From: JBAZWE01 sp041658605
GTDB lineage: Bacteria; Actinomycetota; Thermoleophilia; BMS3ABIN01
Length of the DNA: 64,000 nt
NCBI GenBank assembly: GCA_041658605.1
Contig: JBAZZU010000004.1
Coordinates: 31,572 to 95,571 of the forward strand
Reading direction: 5' to 3'
Below the pieces are notes generated by a model that was not told where the DNA came from, searched no databases, and saw nothing but the letters and a program-made list of their open reading frames with translations. Of the stretch, positions 27,079 to 35,085 are shown one piece after another. Numbering within the stretch: the first letter of the stretch is position 1; the number at the start of each line of letters is the position of its first letter. The position numbers and the translations under genes are program-made.

Positions 27079-30000
27079 TTACGGATAGATATAAGTTGTT
27101 CCACAGACATCCTGAGCGCTTTCAGTGTACATCGATTGCCAGCTCCCTACTCCGGAAGGAACACTGTATCTGAGATACACACTGTTTTCGATGCCTGCCG
27201 GGATGTCACCAACCAGCGCTGGCATTATTGACGAGAGGATGACTCCGCCCGTGTTCGAACTTCCCGTAAGATTTACGCTGTAGGCGGTTTCAGTACCGTT
27301 GTTTGAAATACCGACCTGCACGGTAAGCTCGCGCGCCAGATAATCGGCATAGGTGGCCCAGAAGGAGTGATTTACCGCCGGGCTCAGGTGCGGTTTTGCG
27401 GACACGCAGGTGGAGCTGCTTTCGAAGGATCCCAGAATCGGCGTGGTATTGCCGGCGCTGTCGGCTACCGACCCGCCGATTTTATGACCTCCTTCGCCAA
27501 GGCCGGCTACCTGGCAGGTGACGCCGGCTTCGGTAACATCGCACTTTTCCAGAATATTCTCATCCAGGGTGACGCTTACCGATGCGACGTCGATGCCGCT
27601 GGACGGTTCGGCGTCGCTGAACACGGCGCTGATTATCGTCGAGTCACCATTGACGTTTCCCGAGGGCTCCACCTTGCTGACCACCGGAGCCACTCTGTCA
27701 CCGATCTTGAACTCGCCGGCGATGGAGGCGGTGTTGCCGGCGTTGTCGCTGACGGAACCTGCGATCAGATGCCTGTCATACTGAAGTCCGTTGACGTCAC
27801 AACTGATGCCGAGTTTGGTCTCGACGCAATTCGCCAGCCGGGCATTATCGAGATTGACTATCATCGAATCCGGATCGATGCCGCTGGAGGGTTCGATGTC
27901 ATGGTATGCGATCTCGATCCTGGCCGCATCCTTGAAGAGCAGGTCCGCCGGCTGAACATTGTCGATGATGGGCGCTGTATTGTCGCCCACGGTGAAGCCT
28001 CCGCTGATTGTTGCGGTGTTGGCAGCGTTGTCGCTGACGGAACCGCCGATAATGTGAGGCCCGAGAGCCAGACCGGATGCGGGGCAGCTGGCGCTGGTCG
28101 CTGACACGGTGCAGCCCGCGAGCGGCGAGCCATTCAGTGTGATGCTAGCCGAGTCCTGGTTGATACCGCTGCTGTCAGAATATCCGACTGTGATCGTGGT
28201 GGAGCCGGAGTAAATATTACCAGTGGGTGACACGCTGCTGATCGTGGGTGGTTGACGGTCCAGCACAACGAAGTTCCCGTTGATCGGGGTTGCGTTTCCC
28301 GCCCTGTCACGCACTGAGCCACCGACAAAGTGTGGTCCATAGCCCAGGTTGCTGACTGGACAACTCACACTGCTGGCCATGACCGCACAACCATTAATGA
28401 CGACTCCATCAAGTATCACGCTGACATCACCCGCGTTGATGCCCCTGCCGACATCGGTGTAACCGACGAGGATGGTTGTATAGCTGTTATAAATCATCCC
28501 GGTTGGCTGCAGGTATGTGACAACAGGGAAAAATGTATCGGGAATAGTGATGGTTCCTGACTCGAAACTGCCGCTGAACGATGTTACATGACCGGCGTTG
28601 TCGGCAACTGAACCCTCGATAGTATGCGTGGAATTCGCCAGCCCTGAGACCGGACAGCTGACGCTGGTCTGCGAAACGGTGCAGCCGGGGAGGGCGCCAC
28701 CACCATCCAGTGTCACGCTCACAGAGTCGGTATTGATGCCGCCCGACGGAGCGGGGTCGTTGTAATCGGCGCTGATGGTGGCAAAAGTGCTGGCATGGAA
28801 TCCGACAGGCTTTACATTACTGACCACCGGACCCGCCGAATCGAATACGCTGAAACTGCCGCTGATCGCGCTGCTGTGGCCCACGTTATCGGCCGCGGAC
28901 CCGCCGATCGTATGCGCTCCCAGCGCGATACCGGAAACGGGGCAGCTGACGCCCGTCTGCGAAACGGTGCAACCGGTGAGGGCGCCACTGTCCAGGGTCA
29001 TGATCACCGCGCCGGTATTGATTCCGCTGGTCGGCGCCGGGTCACTGAACACGGCGCTGATGTTGAAGCTTTCGCTGGAAATCGAACCCGTCGGCTGGAC
29101 ATTGCTGACCGTGGGGGTGACAGTATCCGGCGGCGTGGCGCCCAGATTCAGCCGGCCGCTGCCGAACCAGTAATCCCTGCCGGGAATACCCGTGTCCGTG
29201 GCGTTATTTTCCAGGTAAGCCTGAATGTTCGCGGGCGTATAGGCCGGATATGTTCCCTTGAGGATAGCGGCGGCTCCGGCAACATGAGGCGCCGCCGCTG
29301 AAGTACCCAGAAAACCCTGGGCGCCATAGGTGGCGGTGGAAACCTTGTCAGGGGCGACGATATCCGGCTTCACGCGGCCATCGATGGTGGGGCCGCGGGA
29401 ACTGAAATCCTCCAGCGTCGTCGAATTATAGGGTACCGCGCCCACGGTCATGGCGCCGGTGGCATCGGCCGGCTGTCCTCCCAGGCTGCCCATGGGTGTC
29501 TGGTACTGCAGGAAGTACTGGAAGCAAAGGAGTTCAAAACGGGCGTCACCGGCAGAGCTGCGGTTGTATATACCGATCCAGTAGTTGCCTCCCTGGCCGG
29601 TTGGAACCGTATATCTGAAGCTTTCTGAGGGAGCCTGAGTCCCGTCCTGGGTGCTCGCCGAGCTGGTCACCATGACACCGTCGCTGCTTCGGTGCAGATA
29701 GACGTCGTAGTTCTGGTCGGTCGTCGGCCAGCGGTCCCAGGTCAGGTATACATCGATATTCTGACCCTCCTGGGCAGCGATCGTGTTGCCCTCGTCGTCT
29801 GAGGCGTAGTTATGCCAATTGTTGGCGTCGGTGTCATTAAAATAGTTGCTCCAGTGCATCTGGGCCTGGTTGCCGGAAGCAGCGGCCCAGAAGATGCCGG
29901 ACGCGCGCGCGTTGTTCACCATGTCGTCTATGGTTCCCTGACCGTCACCACGGAATGAACCGGAAAAAACCCATGATGCCGAGACGACGGTGACCCCCTG

Positions 30001-30858
30001 GGCGACCAGATAATTGACCGCGTTACCCAGCTCGACTTCAGTCTGAAAATTGACAAGGTAGAGCTGGGCGTCCGGAGCGACGTCGTAAACGATCTCGGCG
30101 CAGGCGGTACCGTGTTTCTCCGCGCCGCCGGTGATGTCACCATCAGCGCGGAAAGACTTAACAGTCACGCTGGCGGGGAGCTCGCCTGCGGCCACCCGGG
30201 TAGTGTATCCGGCAAAACCAGCGTCCAGGATGGCGACTTTGACTCCGGAACCCTTGAGGGCGCTGTTCTGCCAGGGGGTAGCGCCGATAACGCCGACGCC
30301 CTCGCTGGTCGTGGTGAGCAGTTCCGGCCGGGCCGGCGGCCTTACGTATGAAACTCCGGGGGAGGAGGCGATTTTCTCGATGCTTTCGACCGGAACCTTC
30401 GCCTGTACCAGATTCTCATAGGATGTCTCGATTCTGCCGCCGGCAGCGGTTACCAGCGCCGCGATTTCGGTTGTGGTGACGGAACTCTCCAGCACAACCC
30501 TGACGCTGCCATCGGTAAGGTTTAGACCTCTCCGGCTGGCAAAATCCGCGGCCGCACCGGCACCGCCGGACTCAAGGCTGGATATAAGCTGGCTCAGGGA
30601 GGAATCAATTCGGGGATCAGGCTTACCAATGACACCAGGGATGGAGTCGGCGTCTGTTATTAATTCTTTTTCGCCGGAAGTGATTCTGCCTGTTGCTGCA
30701 TCGGGGTTCAGGGCCATCGGAGTATCAGTTGCGAGCAAGGTGGACGCAGGTGAACCCTGGTGATTTGCCCCATCAGATGAAAACAGTGCTGAACCACCTG
30801 ATGCAATCGCGATGAGCAGAACCACCGAAATCCCGGCAAGGATAAAGCTCTTTTTCAT
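27079..30858 (-). CDS. Secreted subtilisin-like (S8) serine protease with six Cys-paired Ig-like repeats
   Basis: This 1259-aa protein begins with a signal peptide. It has a prodomain-like stretch (about 115-175) and an S8 catalytic domain with D212 ('AILDAGFAG'), H249 ('EKHGTACAE'), oxyanion N330 ('AASGN') and S520 ('LGTSAAAPHVAG'). A PPC-like beta insertion lies near 360-445. Six Ig-like repeats of about 90 aa follow (about 580-1145). Each repeat has 'SD.....GI....V.V.LDG' and two cysteines in the pattern GC-V-(7-8)-SC-V, probably a disulfide. The last 100 residues form the module shared with the protein at 9.5-11.2 kb. It is an extracellular or surface protease. The region opposite the tRNA is only a 31-bp convergent gap. 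Confidence 0.87.
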   Translation of the reverse strand: MKKSFILAGISVVLLIAIASGGSALFSSDGANHQGSPASTLLATDTPMALNPDAATGRITSGEKELITDADSIPGVIGKPDPRIDSSLSQLISSLESGGAGAAADFASRRGLNLTDGSVRVVLESSVTTTEIAALVTAAGGRIETSYENLVQAKVPVESIEKIASSPGVSYVRPPARPELLTTTSEGVGVIGATPWQNSALKGSGVKVAILDAGFAGYTTRVAAGELPASVTVKSFRADGDITGGAEKHGTACAEIVYDVAPDAQLYLVNFQTEVELGNAVNYLVAQGVTVVSASWVFSGSFRGDGQGTIDDMVNNARASGIFWAAASGNQAQMHWSNYFNDTDANNWHNYASDDEGNTIAAQEGQNIDVYLTWDRWPTTDQNYDVYLHRSSDGVMVTSSASTQDGTQAPSESFRYTVPTGQGGNYWIGIYNRSSAGDARFELLCFQYFLQYQTPMGSLGGQPADATGAMTVGAVPYNSTTLEDFSSRGPTIDGRVKPDIVAPDKVSTATYGAQGFLGTSAAAPHVAGAAAILKGTYPAYTPANIQAYLENNATDTGIPGRDYWFGSGRLNLGATPPDTVTPTVSNVQPTGSISSESFNISAVFSDPAPTSGINTGAVIMTLDSGALTGCTVSQTGVSCPVSGIALGAHTIGGSAADNVGHSSAISGSFSVFDSAGPVVSNVKPVGFHASTFATISADYNDPAPSGGINTDSVSVTLDGGGALPGCTVSQTSVSCPVSGLANSTHTIEGSVADNAGHVTSFSGSFESGTITIPDTFFPVVTYLQPTGMIYNSYTTILVGYTDVGRGINAGDVSVILDGVVINGCAVMASSVSCPVSNLGYGPHFVGGSVRDRAGNATPINGNFVVLDRQPPTISSVSPTGNIYSGSTTITVGYSDSSGINQDSASITLNGSPLAGCTVSATSASCPASGLALGPHIIGGSVSDNAANTATISGGFTVGDNTAPIIDNVQPADLLFKDAARIEIAYHDIEPSSGIDPDSMIVNLDNARLANCVETKLGISCDVNGLQYDRHLIAGSVSDNAGNTASIAGEFKIGDRVAPVVSKVEPSGNVNGDSTIISAVFSDAEPSSGIDVASVSVTLDENILEKCDVTEAGVTCQVAGLGEGGHKIGGSVADSAGNTTPILGSFESSSTCVSAKPHLSPAVNHSFWATYADYLARELTVQVGISNNGTETAYSVNLTGSSNTGGVILSSIMPALVGDIPAGIENSVYLRYSVPSGVGSWQSMYTESAQDVCGTTYIYP

Positions 30859-31080
30859 GGTGTTCCCCAGCCTTCCGTAAAAGACCGTGAGCCAGCCCCT
30901 GTTGCTGCGCTTAAGGTCATAACGGAAATGTTACTTAATTCAAGCCGTTCAAGTTTCTTAATAATGGCGCATCCAACTTTGAAGTGCAACACTTGACAGC
31001 ATTGATGTTTTGAAGAATGATCATCGGGATTTCTCTGGTCCGTTTAGCCCGGGTATCTTCAGGACAGGCGTATCCGGTAC

Positions 31081-31680
31081 TTACATCCCCAGCCCCGCGA
31101 TAGCCTCCGCAAACACCGCATACGGATGCGCCCCAACGATCCGGTACCTTCCATTGATCACATAGGTCGGCACTGCCTTGATGCCCAGCTTCGCTGCCTC
31201 CGCCAGCTTCCCATCCAGAACCGTGCTGTATTCGCCGCCCGTAATGGCATGCTCCAGTCTGGTGGCATCGAGGCCGGCATCGTTTGCCGCGGCCAGCAGG
31301 ACTTCCCAGCTGCCGATGTCCATCCCCTCACCGTAAAGCTTGTCGAAGACCGCCCGGTGAAACTCATTACCTCGACCCTGTGCGTAGGCATATTCGGTGG
31401 ATTCCAGCGCCAGCCGCGAGTTGCGGATGCGTCCGGTGAAAACCATCTTCAGCCCGCCGCCGCCGGCCATCTTTCTCAGCCGCGTGTGGGAATCGTCGGT
31501 TTCGTCCTGATATTCAAGGGGCATTTCCATGCCTTCGGGAGGCATATCGGGGCGCAGCAGATAAGGCTGCCACGTTATCACCGCGTCTAAATGCTCACGC
31601 TTCAGTTGATCGACCGCGACCTGGCCGACATAGCACCAGGGTCATACGTAATCGGAATAGATCGTCAGGTTCAGGGACAT
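31081..31680 (-). CDS. DsbA/FrnE-like thiol oxidoreductase with in-frame UGA (probable selenocysteine)
   Basis: Read from ATG 31680 behind GAGGTGAGCC, the protein begins 'MSLNLTIYSDYV', then UGA (31644-31642), then 'PWCYVGQ'. In FrnE/2-hydroxychromene-carboxylate-isomerase-like DsbA proteins this position is the first cysteine of C-P-W-C, so the UGA sits exactly where selenocysteine replaces catalytic cysteine in redox selenoproteins. The frame continues uninterrupted for 186 more codons with normal family features ('AVPTYVINGRYRIVGAHPY', cis-Pro). A hairpin with a 4-nt loop CGGU lies 21-34 nt after the UGA. The alternative is a nonsense pseudogene, or a short protein starting at 31581 that would lack the active site. 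No sel genes are in the window. Confidence 0.8.
31608..31621 (-). promoter_or_regulatory. Candidate bacterial SECIS hairpin
   Basis: GGTCG and CGATC (one G-U pair) enclose a CGGT loop beginning 26 nt after the UGA codon, in the distance range known for bacterial SECIS elements and with a G in the first two loop positions. The stem is short. An alternative stem CCTGG/CCAGG closer to the UGA also exists. SelB recognition cannot be judged by eye. Confidence 0.4.
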
Positions 31681-31727
31681 GGCTCACCTCGACTTTCGGA
31701 AATGGTGTTATTCTTCCCTTTGATCGT

Positions 31728-31755
31728 CCGGCTGAAACGGTAACCGATCAGCCGG
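31728..31755. terminator. Hairpin between MFS gene and dsbA-like gene
   Basis: CCGGCTG and CAGCCGG form a perfect 7-bp stem, and the loop has an additional small self-complementary core. There is no clear U-tract. It lies in the 141-bp gap upstream of the dsbA-like start on the minus strand. Its function is unknown. Confidence 0.3.
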
Positions 31756-31821
31756 TGTAACAATCGTCGACTTGCCAGCTTCAAGGCCACAGACTTATTG
31801 GCCGAAACGCCCGCCCACCTT

Positions 31822-33513
31822 TTACAGCTGCGGCTCATCCCGAGGCTCCGCCTGACCCATCTCGGCTTCCAGTTCCACACCCAGCTCCTGGACCGGCGGA
31901 CGCTTGCGCGCGCGGTGCAGGTCGATGACCGGCAGGAAAAACGTGGTAATGAATGCGGCGATGATTATAAAAACACCCAGTGCATAAACGTGGCCGATGG
32001 AACCTGCCAGCGCCGCTTTGAGCGTCTGGATGAACTGCAGATAATATTCCTGCACCTGGGCCTGCTGGGGCGCCGGTACATTCTCCATCAATCCCGCCAT
32101 CCGCTGCTGGCCGTCCACGGACAGGAAGTTCTGCAGGGTGTTGGTATCGATACCCGAGATCGCCCTGTCCGGGTTCATCCGGTTGATTGTCTGCACGAAC
32201 GGGTCCGAGTTCACATTGGCGAGATGGTCGGCAAGTGAGTTGTTCATCATGCTGCCCATGATAGCCACGCCCACGGTGCTGCCGATGCTGCGGAACAGCT
32301 GGATTGTGGCGGTGGCGATGCCGAGTTTGCTGCGGTCGAAGGAGCTCTGCACGACGATAGTGTAGATCGGGAAGGAGACGCCGATGCCCAGCCCCAGGAT
32401 GACCATGTCGCGCACCAGCGCCAGTTTGGAAGTGTCGACCGCAAGCCGGGAGAAAAGGTACATGCCGACGATGGCGATGGCCAGTCCGATGATCGATGAG
32501 AGTTTGTATTTTCCGGTACGGCTGATCACCTGGCCGACGATGCCGCTTGAGATGATGATGCCGACGCTCAGCGGCGCCAGCACCAGCCCGGAATTGGTGG
32601 CGGAAAAGCCGACCACGCTCTGGGCGTAGAGCGGCACGAAGGCGATGGCTCCGAACATGCCGAACGAGGTCAGGAAAGTGACGATGACCGAGACGTTAAG
32701 GCCGCGGTTGGCAAACAGGCCAAGCGGCAGCACCGGGTCCGCGGCCCGGCCCTCGATCAGCGCGAAGAGGGCCAGTAGCAGTGCCGTCGCGCCAAACAGG
32801 CCGATTATCTGGACGGAACCCCAGGTGTACTGGCTCCCGCCCCAGACAAAGGCGAGTAGTAGCGCGATAAGCGCCAGCCCCAGGGTTGTCGCTCCCGGGA
32901 AATCGATGGAACGCCGGACGGCAGCTGTCTTTATCTTCGGCAGAGCGATGAGCAGCACCGCAAGGGCCAGGATGCCGAAGGGCACGTTGATATAGAAGAT
33001 CCAGCGCCAGCTGAAGCTGTCGGTGAGCCAGCCGCCGACCAGCGGCCCGGCGACGCTGGCGATGCCGAAGACGCCGCCGATCAGTCCCTGCCAGCGTCCG
33101 CGCTCGGCCGGGGTGAACAGGTCGCCGATGATGGCGATTGCGTTGACCATGATGGCGCCGCCGCCGATGCCCTGGAAAGCGCGGAAGAGGATTAGCTGCA
33201 GCATCGACTGGGACTGGCCGCTCATGATCGAGCCGGCCATGAATATAAGGATGCCCGCCACGAAAAAGATGCGGCGCCCGTAGATATCAGAAAGCTTGCC
33301 GTAGATGGGGATGGTGACCGTCGAGGCAAGCATGTAGGCCGAAAAGACCCAGCTTAAGTGCTCAAGACCCTGGAACTCCTTCACGATCTGCGGCATGGCC
33401 GTGGCGACGATCGTCTGGTCCAGCGCCGCAAGGAAGATCGCAAGCATCACGCCGACCATGGCAATGGCGCGGGATTTATGGTGGGTTTCTGGTGTGGCTG
33501 GAATGTCTTTCAT
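31822..33513 (-). CDS. DHA2-family (14-TM) MFS drug/proton antiporter
   Basis: This protein of about 563 aa has the MFS motif A 'GKLSDIYGRR', the antiporter motif C-like 'GIASVAGPLVGGWL' and the DHA2-type N-terminal motif 'LAALDQTIVATAMPQIV'. It belongs to the EmrB/QacA group, which exports hydrophobic or cationic compounds with proton counterflow. I start at ATG 33513 ('MKDIPATPETHH') behind AGGGAGTTCA. The frame stays open to 33756, but the extra 81 residues do not look like transporter sequence. The C-terminal 40 residues are charged and cytoplasmic. No regulator adjoins it. Confidence 0.9.
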   Translation of the reverse strand: MKDIPATPETHHKSRAIAMVGVMLAIFLAALDQTIVATAMPQIVKEFQGLEHLSWVFSAYMLASTVTIPIYGKLSDIYGRRIFFVAGILIFMAGSIMSGQSQSMLQLILFRAFQGIGGGAIMVNAIAIIGDLFTPAERGRWQGLIGGVFGIASVAGPLVGGWLTDSFSWRWIFYINVPFGILALAVLLIALPKIKTAAVRRSIDFPGATTLGLALIALLLAFVWGGSQYTWGSVQIIGLFGATALLLALFALIEGRAADPVLPLGLFANRGLNVSVIVTFLTSFGMFGAIAFVPLYAQSVVGFSATNSGLVLAPLSVGIIISSGIVGQVISRTGKYKLSSIIGLAIAIVGMYLFSRLAVDTSKLALVRDMVILGLGIGVSFPIYTIVVQSSFDRSKLGIATATIQLFRSIGSTVGVAIMGSMMNNSLADHLANVNSDPFVQTINRMNPDRAISGIDTNTLQNFLSVDGQQRMAGLMENVPAPQQAQVQEYYLQFIQTLKAALAGSIGHVYALGVFIIIAAFITTFFLPVIDLHRARKRPPVQELGVELEAEMGQAEPRDEPQL

Positions 33514-33771
33514 TGAACTCCCTGTAGATAATCTCGAAAGTATAAGGTTTGGGGGGTTGATTAGCCAAGGGGAAAGGGTTCGGAGAAGAAACAGCGGGCG
33601 CTCTATAGGCAGCCAGGACTGCTCTTCAGCAAGGATATGGAGATTGTTTTCGATATTCCGCTCTTCATCCGAAGCGGGTCTGCACGCGATAGAAACCTCC
33701 CGAAACGGGTATTTTAAAACCAGAGGCTTTTGCGAGGACCCAAAGAAACGAAACACGAGGAGATGAGGATC

Positions 33772-33909
33772 ATGATGGAAAACGGATATTTCGGCATAGA
33801 CCTTTCCCAGATCATACTCGGCGGAGCCATTCTCCTGGTGTTTGTAGGTTTTGCCATCTGGGGAATACGCACATCACATAAAAAGCCCAGGAATACACAG
33901 AAACAGTAA
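33772..33909 (+). CDS. 45-aa single-span membrane peptide
   Basis: This small ORF, preceded by the purine-rich GAGGAGATGAGG, encodes one hydrophobic helix ('IILGGAILLVFVGFAIWGI') with a basic tail 'RTSHKKPRNTQKQ', probably inserted with the C-terminus inside. An in-frame ATG at 33763 is possible but lies on top of the ribosome-binding site. A strong terminator follows at 33971. I recognise no family. Confidence 0.6.
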   Translation: MMENGYFGIDLSQIILGGAILLVFVGFAIWGIRTSHKKPRNTQKQ

Positions 33910-33970
33910 TTATTTCACGGGAACCCGTGAAACATCGTGGGAATTGCAGTTTAAACCTATTGCTCCGGCG

Positions 33971-34005
33971 GCAGGCAGCGAACAGGCTGCCTGCTTTTGT
34001 TTTTC
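33971..34005 (+). terminator. Rho-independent terminator after small membrane peptide
   Basis: GCAGGCAGC and GCTGCCTGC form a perfect 9-bp stem with loop GAACAG, followed by TTTTGTTTTT. This supports the 45-aa ORF as a real monocistronic gene. Confidence 0.88.
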
Positions 34006-34124
34006 CCTGAAAACACGGCGCCGGACTTTATGCGCAAAGTACAGGGTTTTTCGATGCCGCGGATGTCATCATACTTCCATAACACCGCAAGAATACAGGC
34101 AATCCTTGCGTGGCCCGCAAAAAG

Positions 34125-34152
34125 AACCGGCGCCGCTTTAGCGGCGCCGGTT
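34125..34152 (-). terminator. Rho-independent terminator of the Cys/His-rich peptide gene
   Basis: A perfect 12-bp stem AACCGGCGCCGC/GCGGCGCCGGTT with a 4-nt loop. On the minus strand it is followed by CTTTTTGCGG. It lies 85 bp after the stop of the gene at 34237-34440. Confidence 0.75.
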
Positions 34153-34236
34153 GATTCGCTGCTATATAGTCAGGTGTTTCAGGTCCGGTTGTCTTATCTG
34201 CATACGCTGCTTACGCGACCGCTCCTGCGCTCCTGA

Positions 34237-34440
34237 TCAGTCCTCGGTCTCGCGGCTCTCATCACTCTTTTTATGGCATTTGTGCTTGCACTTCTCGCCC
34301 GTCGTATGGTCGCATTCAGGCGGGCATACGCAGACGGTAGCTTCACTCGCTGGCTTTTCCTTAGCGAACGCCGCCGAAGCGAAGGGCGATCCCAGTGACG
34401 AGACAATCAGTACTATCAGTATTACTGCGAATTTTCTCAC
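34237..34440 (-). CDS. Small secreted Cys/His-rich peptide
   Basis: This 67-aa protein has a clear signal peptide ('MRKFAVILIVLIVSSLG...ASAAFA') and a mature part of about 40 residues with five cysteines and three histidines in 'CVCPPECDHTTGEKCKHKC', followed by an acidic tail. The spacing suggests metal binding or disulfides outside the membrane. No family is recognised. It has its own terminator and is separated from its neighbours on both sides. Confidence 0.65.
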   Translation of the reverse strand: MRKFAVILIVLIVSSLGSPFASAAFAKEKPASEATVCVCPPECDHTTGEKCKHKCHKKSDESRETED

Positions 34441-34803
34441 TTACATCATCTCCCATTATTTCAGGATCCGGCTGATCCATGTGTCTTCTATATTGTGCCC
34501 ACTGCATATGAAGGAATAATTAATGTAATGTGAAGAATTCATGAATCCGGGATGGTTATCAGGAGGTTGCCCGGACACAGTATCTGCGCAAACAGGCCGA
34601 TTACCTTTGTTCGAGCCGATTCTGGCTGAGAAGCCCAGCCGGCACGGGTTGCCTAAAAGTTGCCTCCGGCCCGCTATTGCCCTATAGTTATACACAGCCC
34701 GCTAGGTCGCGGGTGTTAATTTGGTTTGAAGTGCTTGGCTGATCGTTCTTTTGGCAGTTGATCGAGTACTCCTACCACGGGATTGGTGAGAGGAGGAATT
34801 AAC
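34441..34803 (+). promoter_or_regulatory. Promoter and long leader of the cold-shock gene
   Basis: No gene is seen in this 363-bp gap. A good sigma-70-type promoter, TTGCCT (34660-34665), 17 bp, TATAGT (34683-34688), would start transcription near 34695 and give a leader of about 109 nt. The leader starts with a CCCGC/GCGGG hairpin and ends in GAGAGGAGGAATTAAC before a TTG start. Long structured leaders are typical of cspA-type genes. Confidence 0.7.
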
Positions 34804-35007
34804 TTGCCAGAAGGAACAGTCAAATGGTTCTCCGATCAAAAAGGCTTCGGCTTTATTGAGCGCGAGAACGGGACAGATCTGTTTGTGCACTTCTCTGAGA
34901 TCAAAGGCGACGGTTTCAAAACCCTCGCCGAGGGCCAGAAAGTGAGCTTTGAAGCCACGGAAGGCCCCAAGGGCCCCCAGGCCACAGACGTGAATCCCAT
35001 AGCCTAG
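34804..35007 (+). CDS. csp: Cold-shock domain protein
   Basis: This 67-aa OB-fold protein has RNP1 'KGFGFIE' and RNP2 'LFVHFSEI'. It is a single-stranded RNA/DNA-binding chaperone. The TTG at 34804 is chosen because AGGAGG lies 7 nt before it and it gives the standard N-terminus 'PEGTVKWF'. The in-frame ATG at 34783 would contain the ribosome-binding site within the gene. A hairpin terminator follows at 35029. Confidence 0.94.
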   Translation: MPEGTVKWFSDQKGFGFIERENGTDLFVHFSEIKGDGFKTLAEGQKVSFEATEGPKGPQATDVNPIA

Positions 35008-35028
35008 CATTCCATTGAGGAATCTAAT

Positions 35029-35060
35029 GGGGGCCCTCCGAGAGGGGGGTCCCTCTTTGT
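35029..35060 (+). terminator. Terminator after csp
   Basis: GGGCCCTCC and GGGGGTCCC (one G-U pair) flank loop GAGAG, followed by TCTTTGTTT. Confidence 0.7.
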
Positions 35061-35085
35061 TTAGTCACAACCAGGAAAGAACGCC

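Noticed and set aside
31081..31581. DsbA-like protein read only from the internal ATG at 31581
   Set aside because: That start omits the active site and has no ribosome-binding site. The upstream frame with one in-frame UGA carries the family N-terminus and a good ribosome-binding site.
33514..33756. N-terminal extension of the MFS transporter
   Set aside because: The extra 81 residues lack similarity to DHA2 proteins, and AGGGAG precedes the ATG at 33513.
34456..34695. 79-aa minus-strand frame upstream of csp
   Set aside because: It covers the csp promoter, and no similarity or ribosome-binding site is seen.
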